NCBI GenBank assembly: GCA_030615565.1 | Contig: JAUWZC010000092.1 | Coordinates: 1 to 8,535 of the forward strand | Reading direction: 5' to 3' | DNA from: Desulfobacteraceae bacterium | Lineage (GTDB): Bacteria; Desulfobacterota; DSM-4660; Desulfatiglandales; B25-G16 | DNA: 8,535 nt | Shown: positions 1 to 6,083 of the stretch, one piece after another | How the letters are laid out: each line of letters starts with the position of its first letter | Position numbering within the stretch: position 1 is the first letter of the stretch | The notes under the pieces: generated by a model | The model's database searches: none | Seen by the model: the letters and a program-made list of their open reading frames with translations, nothing else | What the model was told of the DNA's origin: nothing | Translations under genes and position numbers: made by a program

Positions 1-77
1 CCCTGAGCCATTACCTGTGAAAATAGAAGCATCAAAATGCTCACTACAAAACCGACGATGAGAATTCCTCTTTTCAT
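1..77 (-). CDS. N-terminus of an exported protein (partial, runs off the left edge)
   Basis: Only the first 25 codons are visible, so the function cannot be assigned. Reading leftward from an ATG at 77-75, the peptide begins MKRGILIVGFVVSILMLLFS and continues QVMAQG. This is a textbook Sec signal peptide: a short basic N-terminus (K2, R3), a long hydrophobic core, and a likely cleavage site after VMA. The start is supported by an AAAGGAG ribosome-binding site about 7 bases upstream. The gene lies 47 bp downstream of the stop of another signal-peptide gene on the same strand with no terminator between them, so the two are probably co-transcribed and both products act outside the cytoplasm. The rest of the protein lies beyond the window. 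Confidence 0.75.
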   Translation of the reverse strand, partial: MKRGILIVGFVVSILMLLFSQVMAQ

Positions 78-124
78 AGATCGACTCCTTTATTTAAACA
101 AACGTTTTTAGGTGAGCATATCAA

Positions 125-709
125 TTATTGAAAGGGGCTAGCATCTCGCTCTCGGTATGCATCTTGTTCAGTAGTTTCTGTATCTGGTGGTTCTACTTTA
201 GGTGGTGCCTTTTCAGGTGGTACCTTTTCACCAGGTTCAACCACGGATGAGCGGACTATCTGGATGGCCTTATTATTCAGTTCTTTGGCCTTGTTGGCCT
301 TTTCCAAAATCTCTTTGGTGTCAGCAATGATTTTTGGGTCTGCACTGATCTGGGAAATAAATGTGGCTGCGGTTATGATTTGAGTAATTGCATTCATAAC
401 ACTATTGGCTGTATTTATTGCTGCCTGTGCCAGAGCAGGATCAGCTTTCTTTCGTGCCTCAGTGACTACCTCCAAGACAAGGTATGTAGCCTGATTAGCC
501 AGTTCCAGAGCCTTTTTAGCAAGCCCTACATTATATGACTCCTTGGCCTTAGTTGCCATTTCAGAGGCCTTGATTGATAACTCTTCAGCCTTCCGAAGCT
601 TCTCTTCTGGAGTTATTTTCGCAGCCATAACCGGAACAACTAAAAAAGTAATCCCTATAAAAGTGCCAATAAATAATGAACGTCTTTGACCCCTTAGAAA
701 CTTTTTCAT
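125..709 (-). CDS. Exported helical protein with proline-rich C-terminal tail, function unknown
   Basis: I do not recognise a named family. The 194-residue product has a signal peptide (basic MKKFLRGQRR, hydrophobic core at 11-28, likely cleavage near VMA-A at 27-30). Residues 33-152 form an Ala/Lys/Glu-rich region that looks almost entirely alpha-helical, with repeated short phrases of the type KAxELxxKA (near 40-48, 65-71 and 138-148), suggesting helical hairpins or a coiled coil. Residues 157-179 are proline-rich (VPPEKAPPKVEPP), like a linker or wall-spanning segment, and the protein ends in a charged tail (DAYRERDASPFQ). The ATG start is well supported by AGGAGG at 718-723. A strong hairpin lies in the leader. 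The next gene also encodes an exported protein. A periplasmic structural, scaffold or envelope-associated role is possible, but this is inference. Being a real exported protein is much surer than any function. Confidence 0.85.
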   Translation of the reverse strand: MKKFLRGQRRSLFIGTFIGITFLVVPVMAAKITPEEKLRKAEELSIKASEMATKAKESYNVGLAKKALELANQATYLVLEVVTEARKKADPALAQAAINTANSVMNAITQIITAATFISQISADPKIIADTKEILEKANKAKELNNKAIQIVRSSVVEPGEKVPPEKAPPKVEPPDTETTEQDAYRERDASPFQ

Positions 710-717
710 GGCAAATA

Positions 718-723
718 CCTCCT
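718..723 (-). promoter_or_regulatory. Strong Shine-Dalgarno site (AGGAGG)
   Basis: A perfect AGGAGG on the minus strand lies 8 bases upstream of the ATG of the exported helical protein. It fixes that start codon and predicts efficient translation. It is the best ribosome-binding site in the left half of the window. Confidence 0.8.
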
Positions 724-753
724 AATAAATTACACGAGACTGGTCAGCTCCGT

Positions 754-786
754 GTGTCCTGAATGGCTCCCCCCTCCATTCGGCAC
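754..786 (-). promoter_or_regulatory. Stable hairpin in the leader of the exported-protein gene
   Basis: On the minus strand the arms GTG-CC-GAATGG (786-776) and CCATTC-a-GG-a-CAC (766-754) pair through 11 base pairs, with only two single-A bulges and a loop of AGGGGGGAG. The hairpin ends about 30 bases before the AGGAGG site of the next gene and is not followed by a T-run, so it does not look like an intrinsic terminator. It could be an RNA-stability or regulatory element, or a protein-binding inverted repeat in the DNA. A second weaker pairing, ACACG (755-751) with CGTGT (736-732), overlaps its foot and would compete with it. The structure is seen in the sequence; any role is inference. Confidence 0.5.
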
Positions 787-875
787 ATTCTTTTATAACC
801 CTTTTTTGAAAGGGGAAAAAATAAGGAAAATTCTGAATTTTGTACTCATGATCGCAGGTAGCTTGTCTCTTGGTA

Positions 876-881
876 ATTATA
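876..881 (-). promoter_or_regulatory. Possible -10 box (TATAAT) for the exported-protein genes
   Basis: A perfect TATAAT occurs on the minus strand in the most AT-rich part of the gene-free stretch, about 170 bases upstream of the ATG at 709. No good -35 hexamer is present at 16-18 bases (the closest, GCAATT, is poor), so this is only a candidate. A start here would place the 754-786 hairpin in the transcript leader. Confidence 0.2.
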
Positions 882-1202
882 TACTGGATAAGTTAATTAA
901 TTGCATACAAAAAATTAAGCTTTGCCATAATAATAAAGTGGTGAAGCAAATTAAAATAGTTTATCTTATTGTACTTATCATGCAAAAAGAGAATAAAAAA
1001 TATAAAAAAGAACAACCCTTGGAATCCGGACCCTCAACGAAGAAGCAATCGCGGCCAATGTCATAACCCCTTCCAGAAAGTAACCAAATGATAGCCTGGC
1101 CGTAGACACTCATTTCCAAAACGCACCGCCCCGACTGATTGTTCCACGTGTTCCAAGGTGATTTTAAAACATACATTTTGAGCCAGCCGATCAACCGGCC
1201 TT

Positions 1203-3386
1203 TTATTTCATCTCCTTCAAAAGACTCTGATTTTCAATGAGTAAGACCTTGCTGACAAATTCCTTGTCAGGATAGTATTTCCATACATACTTCACTATAT
1301 TTTCTGCCAATCTCTTCCTTTTTTCCAGACTCTGGGCCTTCTTATAATGCCAGCAGGCCTTGGTCCAGACGGTTCCCCATTCAGGTTTAGCTGGATTAAT
1401 TGTCTTTGATCGGAACACCCAAAAATTCCCCAACTGTACGTGCAGATAGGAATTTTTCTCGCCTGCAAAATAGGCAGCTCTTTCCATGGATATATCTGCC
1501 GCTGGGAGCCATCTGTGGCGGTAATCCGGATCTTTCCAAAGGTAGATATACTCCCACCCCAGCCGTATATGATATCCTGCCTTAAAAGGATTCAACCGCA
1601 CAGCCTCCTCCATGGCCCTGATGATTTCCATCTGGTACCTGCGTCTATCTTCATCATCAACTTCCAGATTTCCCATCTTACTATCTCGAATTTTCCTTAA
1701 TCTCCTCGTTAGCTTATACCAGTATTCCGCATTCCATCTGTCTTTTTTAATGGCCTCTTTGATCTCTTCCAAGGGTGGGTTTTGGTCTCTATTCAAGGTT
1801 GAGTTAGTGACAGTATTACAGTAGGCCTCGGCAATAAAATGTCTAATAGTCCAAATACCATTCCAGAAAATAAGCCCCAGAACCAAAAGCAATGCCAAAA
1901 TCCCTTTATATTTTAAATGTATGATATGATAACGGTACAGGGTTTTATCTCGTCCATGATGCCTCTCCAGATGAAGCGCGCTATATCCTATGGCCATGAT
2001 AGCTATAAGCATCAGGCAGTTGGCCGGAATATGAAGATTGAAATCGGAATAAGAGTGAATCGCCATGGCAGTTATAACAGCTAAAGGGGCAACCCCGAGG
2101 CAGATTGCAAAGGGATCAGCCCTTTTTCTCCACAATCTCAGTGTCCGATAAATATAATAAAATATTCCGGCCAGAAACAGGCAAAAACCCGTGATTCCTG
2201 CTTCAGCAAAAAATTGTGCCCAGTCATTGTGGGCATGTCGTATAAAGATATCTTTGTCTTCAGCAGCCTGATATTTGGGATACGCGTACTGGAAATTACC
2301 CACCCCAATGCCCGCTACCTTGTAATCGTCAAACATATCCATGGTTTTTTTTGCATATCTGCTCCTAGCCTCAAGGCTAACATCAAAGTATTTAAACCGT
2401 CCGATCGGGTACTCAACGCCAATATGAAGGGCATAGACTGAGGTAATGAGAAACAGAAAAAGTATGATAAATCCCTTTCTGCGATGATTTTTCCTGAAAA
2501 TAAAAAACAAACTCATACACAACATGGCCCCTGCAGCCGAGATCATACCGCCTCTGGAGGCAGAGAAAACGAGTCCGATACTCATTACTACTCCGGAAAA
2601 GAGGATTAAAGTTCTTTTATTGAATCGTTGTTCCCCAGATAGGTATCGTGAAAGCCTGCCCCTTAGGCTGGTCTTATGGTCCGATATAATCTTTTTCTTT
2701 TTCTTTCTAGTCGAGAGTGCACCTGCATAGGCAGCGGCCAGAAGCAAGCACATCTCCATCAATCCTGCGAGGTGATTTCTGTTAATATAGGTCCCGCTTA
2801 CATCCAAACTATAAGGCATTTTTTTGAACCACCAGATATGCCCAGACGCTGAATAGGTCTCTGCCAGGCCGTAGAGAGCCTCAAAACAGGCTGTTATTAT
2901 TATCAAAAAGATTGTTAGCTCGATTCTCCTTTGGGAATTAAGCACCTGGGTTAAACCAAGAAAAAAGAGCATATAAACAGTCCATCTGATTATGGACATG
3001 CGGACAGGGTAATAATATGGTGAGAGAGAAAACCAGTCCCTGATAGGGCTTTCTGAAATTAGATCGATTGAAGCGGGTAATGATTTCTGGGCAATAACCC
3101 TCGCCTCAGGCGATAAAAGCCCTAATAGAGAATCAGGCAATGGAATGACCTGAAAAACAAGGAAGACTAAAAGAATTATAAAGGCAAAATTAAGGCTAGT
3201 GTTGGGGAATTGTACCTTATACCCATTGGTCTTAGGGTCTTTTCTTATATTCTTTATCACTAATAAAAGGCTGCCAATCAACACCCCCAGAGACATAATT
3301 GTGTAGGCATAGGTATGGACAGCCCCAAAAATGAGAGGGCTTAAAACCAAAGTAATAAGATAGATCTTGAAGGCGGTCTTATCCAA
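1203..3386 (-). CDS. O-antigen ligase/polymerase-like polysaccharide protein with TPR-like C-terminal region
   Basis: The 727-residue inner-membrane protein resembles the O-antigen ligase / Wzy_C superfamily, whose members join or polymerise undecaprenyl-linked glycans at the periplasmic face. Hydrophobic segments span about 8-520. Family-like motifs include GTYINRNHLAG (198-208), SASRGG (275-280), GIGVGNFQYAYPKYQ (359-373), the hallmark RHAHNDWAQFFAEAGITG (383-400, in the usual large periplasmic loop) and HSYSDFNLHIPAN (444-456). Residues 530-727 are soluble, rich in Trp/Tyr/Arg and helical, resembling TPR repeats (for example 585-600, ending in RLNP, and 672-689). Such tails occur in exopolysaccharide-type members. 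The start is a TTG at 3386-3384: upstream in the same frame only five codons precede a TAG, and no ATG is available before residue 31. The ribosome-binding site is poor. It follows tonB by 60 bp but is functionally unrelated to it. Whether it acts as ligase or polymerase, and on which glycan, cannot be told. Confidence 0.85.
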   Translation of the reverse strand: MDKTAFKIYLITLVLSPLIFGAVHTYAYTIMSLGVLIGSLLLVIKNIRKDPKTNGYKVQFPNTSLNFAFIILLVFLVFQVIPLPDSLLGLLSPEARVIAQKSLPASIDLISESPIRDWFSLSPYYYPVRMSIIRWTVYMLFFLGLTQVLNSQRRIELTIFLIIITACFEALYGLAETYSASGHIWWFKKMPYSLDVSGTYINRNHLAGLMEMCLLLAAAYAGALSTRKKKKKIISDHKTSLRGRLSRYLSGEQRFNKRTLILFSGVVMSIGLVFSASRGGMISAAGAMLCMSLFFIFRKNHRRKGFIILFLFLITSVYALHIGVEYPIGRFKYFDVSLEARSRYAKKTMDMFDDYKVAGIGVGNFQYAYPKYQAAEDKDIFIRHAHNDWAQFFAEAGITGFCLFLAGIFYYIYRTLRLWRKRADPFAICLGVAPLAVITAMAIHSYSDFNLHIPANCLMLIAIMAIGYSALHLERHHGRDKTLYRYHIIHLKYKGILALLLVLGLIFWNGIWTIRHFIAEAYCNTVTNSTLNRDQNPPLEEIKEAIKKDRWNAEYWYKLTRRLRKIRDSKMGNLEVDDEDRRRYQMEIIRAMEEAVRLNPFKAGYHIRLGWEYIYLWKDPDYRHRWLPAADISMERAAYFAGEKNSYLHVQLGNFWVFRSKTINPAKPEWGTVWTKACWHYKKAQSLEKRKRLAENIVKYVWKYYPDKEFVSKVLLIENQSLLKEMK

Positions 3387-3398
3387 ACATACGCTCGG

Positions 3399-3422
3399 CT
3401 AAAAATTCTATCGATTTTATAG
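3399..3422 (-). repeat. AT-rich inverted repeat between tonB and the ligase gene
   Basis: CTAAAAAT (3399-3406) pairs with ATTTTATAG (3414-3422) through 8 base pairs with one bulged base and a 7-base loop. It sits in the 60-bp gap, just upstream of the TTG start of the ligase gene. It is too AT-rich to be a convincing terminator and has no T-run after it. It could mark a regulatory site or processing point between the uptake operon and the ligase gene, or be chance in AT-rich DNA. Confidence 0.25.
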
Positions 3423-3446
3423 CTGGTTCTTGTTTGAGCCTTGAAT

Positions 3447-4238
3447 CTATTTGAGTTTAAACCGAATGGGTATCTTTACCCACATTTCAACCAACTCATC
3501 CCCCCTCTTTGCAGGATGAAAAAGCCAATTTTCGACCCCCTTTATGGCAGCCCTATCTAAAGTTTCATAGCCACTTGATCTGGCTAACCGAATAGAGGCA
3601 GCCTTGCCATCCTTGTTAACCAAAACCTCTAAGAGCACCGTTCCTTGATAGCCTCTTTTCCTTGCCAATAGAGGGTATTGGGGGGAAATGTTGCTCTTGT
3701 AAATAGGAAGGGCATAGGCAATGGGAACATCTGAAAGTGAACCAGGCACCCACTCTTTTTTTACTTTGTCAGGCGTATCTTTTATGTTTCGTAAAGCTCT
3801 CGGTATATCCACCATATCAGGTACAAAAGCAGTATCCTCCTCAAAAACATCTTCCTTTTTTTTGATTGCAGGAAAATCTGCGGGTGAAAGTTCTGCAAGT
3901 GTTTCATGCTTTTTGGGGGGCTCCTCTTTGATTATTATTTTTTTTGGCTGAATTCTTTTTTTATCCTCAATCCTTGGCTTAACGCTCAGTTTTGGTCTGG
4001 CATTTCTTATTATCTTCTTTTCTAATATAGGCTTTTTTTTAGACTTCCTAACAACTATTGATGGGATTTTAACCACAGAATGTTTTTTAACAGGTCTTGG
4101 TCCAACTATATCCATGGTCAGGGTCTTTAGTGGTACCTTAACATAAATAGGTCTATTAAATGTGTCTAACTCCACCAATGTTAAAAGTGCATGCGGGATC
4201 AAGGCCATTAAGAAAGCAAGGAAAAGAGATCGACTCAA
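3447..4238 (-). CDS. tonB: TonB energy transducer
   Basis: TonB carries the energy of the proton gradient from ExbB-ExbD across the periplasm to outer-membrane receptors. The 263-residue product has an N-terminal membrane anchor (about 4-23) containing H16, comparable to the functional His of many TonB anchors, although the residue four places before it is Ala rather than the common Ser. Residues 46-165 are a long, basic, Lys/Pro/Ile-rich periplasmic linker. The C-terminal TonB domain (about 178-263) shows the family pattern YP (188-189), R193, G196, QG (198-199), NKDG (208-211), SSGYETLDRAA (221-231) and WLFHPA (238-243). It starts with TTG at 4238, overlapping the exbD stop as TTGA, with GGAG 8 bases upstream. 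It is the last gene of the uptake operon, so it is probably a dedicated TonB for the neighbouring transporter and its receptor. Confidence 0.93.
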   Translation of the reverse strand: MSRSLFLAFLMALIPHALLTLVELDTFNRPIYVKVPLKTLTMDIVGPRPVKKHSVVKIPSIVVRKSKKKPILEKKIIRNARPKLSVKPRIEDKKRIQPKKIIIKEEPPKKHETLAELSPADFPAIKKKEDVFEEDTAFVPDMVDIPRALRNIKDTPDKVKKEWVPGSLSDVPIAYALPIYKSNISPQYPLLARKRGYQGTVLLEVLVNKDGKAASIRLARSSGYETLDRAAIKGVENWLFHPAKRGDELVEMWVKIPIRFKLK

Positions 4239-4645
4239 GGCTGGCTCTCCATTGTAGTCTGCAACGAAATTCTATTTATACCAGCCATCCTTATCTGATC
4301 CAACACATGAAGGAGTAGCTGGCATGAGACCCTTTTATCGGCAAAAAGGAGGAGCCCTGGGGTATCTCGCTCTTTTGACTTTAATTCTAAAAACCAAGCA
4401 AGATCTTTTAAGGGTATCCGATTATTATCCAACAATATGTCACCGCTATCTTTGATGGTTATGGACAATAATAGCTCTTTTTCTATCCTGGCAGATGAAG
4501 AAGTGGGTAAATTGACAGATACACCCCTATGAACAGCCATGGAGAGCATTGCATAGATAAAGAAAACAAGGAGAAGAAAAACTATATCGATCAGAGGGAG
4601 AATCTCTATCCTGGCCCTTCTCTGGGTTCCAATATTAACCTTCAT
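4235..4645 (-). CDS. exbD: ExbD proton-channel subunit
   Basis: ExbD (ExbD/TolR family) sits with ExbB in the inner membrane and converts proton flow into movement of TonB. The 136-residue length is normal. A short cytoplasmic N-terminus (RRARIEILPLID) leads into one membrane helix (about 16-36), which holds the essential protonatable aspartate D20 in the motif PLIDIVFLLLVFF. A periplasmic domain follows, with the typical late pattern ADKRVSCQLLLHVLDQIRMA (about 102-121) and a final strand ISLQT. The ATG at 4645 overlaps the exbB stop as ATGA, preceded by AAGGG. The TGA overlaps the tonB start. TolR is the alternative family member, but the TonB next door and the absence of TolA, TolB and Pal favour ExbD. 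Confidence 0.93.
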   Translation of the reverse strand: MKVNIGTQRRARIEILPLIDIVFLLLVFFIYAMLSMAVHRGVSVNLPTSSSARIEKELLLSITIKDSGDILLDNNRIPLKDLAWFLELKSKERDTPGLLLFADKRVSCQLLLHVLDQIRMAGINRISLQTTMESQP

Positions 4646-5277
4646 GGGATTTGCCCTTTTTCAGCGTTATTGTTTGATTGATTAAGCTTCTCATAGACTA
4701 TTTCCAGGCTTGTAGCATACTTTTCTATGTTTGCTGTTGCCTTCTCCATCCTGGAATTGAAGTAGTTATAAGGAAAGAGTGAAAGAATAGCTATTCCTAA
4801 TCCAGAGGCAGTTGTTATAAGGGCCTGGGCAATTCCAGCGGTTACTGCCTGGGGCTCTTCGATTCCTGCGCTTCCCAACATTTCAAAGGAAAGAATAATC
4901 CCTATTACCGTACCAAAAATACCCAACAAAGGAGAAACAGTGATTATGGTATCAAGTATGGGAAGATACTGACCCATCCTGTCTATCTCATCCGAAGCGG
5001 CTGTCTCCATTGCCTTTGACATACTAAACTCCCTATGGAGGATACCTGCTACCAGGATCCTTACAATAAAATCCTTTGAATCTCCGATTCTTGCCCTCAC
5101 AGCTTCCCAATCTCCCATTTCAGCCAAAGATAAAACATCATTGATCAAGGCCTGATTTCTCCTATGATCCTCACCTATCCAGAAAATTGCCCTCTCAATT
5201 ATCACAGTCAGGGCTATTATTGAGCAGATCAAAAGGGGATACATTATGGGGCCGCCTTTAACAAATAAATTAATCAT
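4642..5277 (-). CDS. exbB: ExbB proton-channel subunit
   Basis: ExbB (MotA/TolQ/ExbB family) forms the pentameric inner-membrane channel around ExbD. The 211-residue product has three membrane helices. The first is at about 11-33. After a cytoplasmic helical domain (35-103), the second, at about 105-131, carries the signature SPLLGIFGTVIGI (115-127). The third, at about 148-170, carries GIAQALITTASGLGIAI with the conserved Thr155/Thr156 of the proton path. The C-terminal tail (171-211) is a cytoplasmic helix ending in an Asn-rich stretch. The ATG at 5277 is 5 bases from a strong GAGGAG site (5288-5283) inside the end of the ATPase gene, and it overlaps that gene's stop as ATGA. This strong site, feeding the channel subunit, fits the need for more ExbB than ExbD or TonB. 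Close relatives TolQ and MotA are excluded by context. Confidence 0.93.
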   Translation of the reverse strand: MINLFVKGGPIMYPLLICSIIALTVIIERAIFWIGEDHRRNQALINDVLSLAEMGDWEAVRARIGDSKDFIVRILVAGILHREFSMSKAMETAASDEIDRMGQYLPILDTIITVSPLLGIFGTVIGIILSFEMLGSAGIEEPQAVTAGIAQALITTASGLGIAILSLFPYNYFNSRMEKATANIEKYATSLEIVYEKLNQSNNNAEKGQIP

Positions 5278-6083
5278 ACTGTCTCCTCTTTATCCTCTCC
5301 TCTTTTTGAAAGAATCGTGACACGAGGGGTTTTGCTAATCGGGTTTTTATCAACAAGCACCGGACACTGGTATACTGTGCTTATATTATCAGCGGTTATC
5401 ACCCCAGCAGGTTCACCTATTTTATAGACACTTCCCTTATCCAAAAGGAGCATTCTATGGCAATATTGTGCAGCCAGGCTGATATCGTGGGAAACAACGA
5501 TCACACTCAGCCCTTGTGTCAGGGCCAAAGATGAAATAAGCTCAAATATCTCTACCTTGTGCCGTATATCAAGGAAAGATGTTGGTTCATCCAACAAGAT
5601 TATTTGAGCCCTCTGGGTCAATGCCCTGGCAATAAGCACCCGTTGTTTCTCTCCTCCTGACAACTCATGTATGGAGCGTGTTGCAAGATCAAGGGTGCCT
5701 GTGAGGTGCATAGATTGATGAGTTATTTCCAGATCTTCCTTTCCCTCAAAAGGAAAGAGGCCAGAATGAGGAAAACGACCCATAAGCACCACTTCAGAAA
5801 CCGAAAAAGAAAATCTAAAGGTTTCCTCCTGAGGTACCATGGCAATACATCTGGCAATATCACCTCTTCTATAACTGGATATTGGTTTATTCATGAGTAA
5901 GATCTCTCCTTTGTGTATCTTTAGAAGGCCATCCATAATCTTTAACAAGGTGCTTTTGCCTGATCCGTTTGGGCCTATTATCCCTAAAATCTCACCCTTT
6001 TTAAGCTCAAAATCTATCCCTTCAAGACACCATTGGCTATTATACCTGAAATGGACATCTTTAAGAATCAGCTCTGGGTCCAC
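5274..6083 (-). CDS. btuD: ABC transporter ATPase, BtuD/FecE-like (corrinoid or iron-chelate uptake)
   Basis: This cytoplasmic ATPase powers the neighbouring FecCD-type permease. The 269-residue protein has every ABC motif: Walker A GPNGSGKST (37-45), Q-loop Q85 in MVPQE, signature LSGGEKQR (141-148), Walker B ILLDEP (162-167), D-loop SFLD (169-172) and the switch histidine H199 in VVSHD. The stretch VVLMGRFPH (98-106) is typical of the vitamin B12/ferric-siderophore branch. A C-terminal extension after about 225 resembles that of BtuD/FecE relatives. It starts with GTG at 6083, overlapping the permease gene by 16 bases and preceded by a GAGAGG site. Its TGA overlaps the exbB ATG. The family is certain. 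The corrinoid assignment rests on the binding-protein gene and on operon structure, and an iron chelate remains possible. Confidence 0.88.
   Translation of the reverse strand: MDPELILKDVHFRYNSQWCLEGIDFELKKGEILGIIGPNGSGKSTLLKIMDGLLKIHKGEILLMNKPISSYRRGDIARCIAMVPQEETFRFSFSVSEVVLMGRFPHSGLFPFEGKEDLEITHQSMHLTGTLDLATRSIHELSGGEKQRVLIARALTQRAQIILLDEPTSFLDIRHKVEIFELISSLALTQGLSVIVVSHDISLAAQYCHRMLLLDKGSVYKIGEPAGVITADNISTVYQCPVLVDKNPISKTPRVTILSKRGEDKEETV

Larger units (their letters stand above)
710..1202. other. Gene-free stretch with a composition break
   Basis: About 490 bases separate the polysaccharide-ligase gene from the next exported-protein gene. Positions 1020-1202 are clearly richer in G+C, and positions 790-1020 are very rich in A+T, with long T-tracts when read on the minus strand (about 980-1012). 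In the GC-richer part two minus-strand frames stay open right after the ligase stop. One, from a TTG at 1194, runs 77 codons but ends in low-complexity Phe/Ser/Leu sequence. The other, about 45 codons, stops near 1061. Neither has a ribosome-binding site or a recognisable motif, so I call neither a gene. A long-range inverted repeat (CGGCCA at 1052-1057, TGGCCG at 1097-1102) is also present. The block may be a gene remnant or an untranslated region; I recognise no RNA family in it. Confidence 0.4.

Noticed and set aside
800..822. CCCTTT-tttg-AAAGGG inverted repeat followed by A-rich sequence
   Set aside because: Six base pairs, and on the transcribed minus strand it is followed by TTATAAAAG, so it lacks the T-tract of a terminator. 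Likely chance in AT-rich DNA.
752..1066. Plus-strand open frame of 104 codons in the gene-free stretch
   Set aside because: It starts with GTG inside the leader hairpin, has no ribosome-binding site, spans the AT-rich block with low-complexity Lys/Asn/Ile sequence, and opposes every real gene in the window.
961..1194. Minus-strand open frame of 77 codons after the ligase gene
   Set aside because: TTG start without a ribosome-binding site, no recognisable motif, a low-complexity Phe/Ser/Leu end, and a competing open frame in the same block. Kept only as a possible remnant.
1182..1202. GCCG-GATC-type small hairpin next to the ligase stop as an intrinsic terminator
   Set aside because: The stem is only 4 base pairs (GCCG/CGGC) and on the minus strand it is followed by TGGCTCAAAATG rather than a T-run.
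1400..2730. Several plus-strand open frames opposite the ligase gene
   Set aside because: They are antisense shadows of a well-supported coding sequence, with no ribosome-binding sites or recognisable protein motifs.
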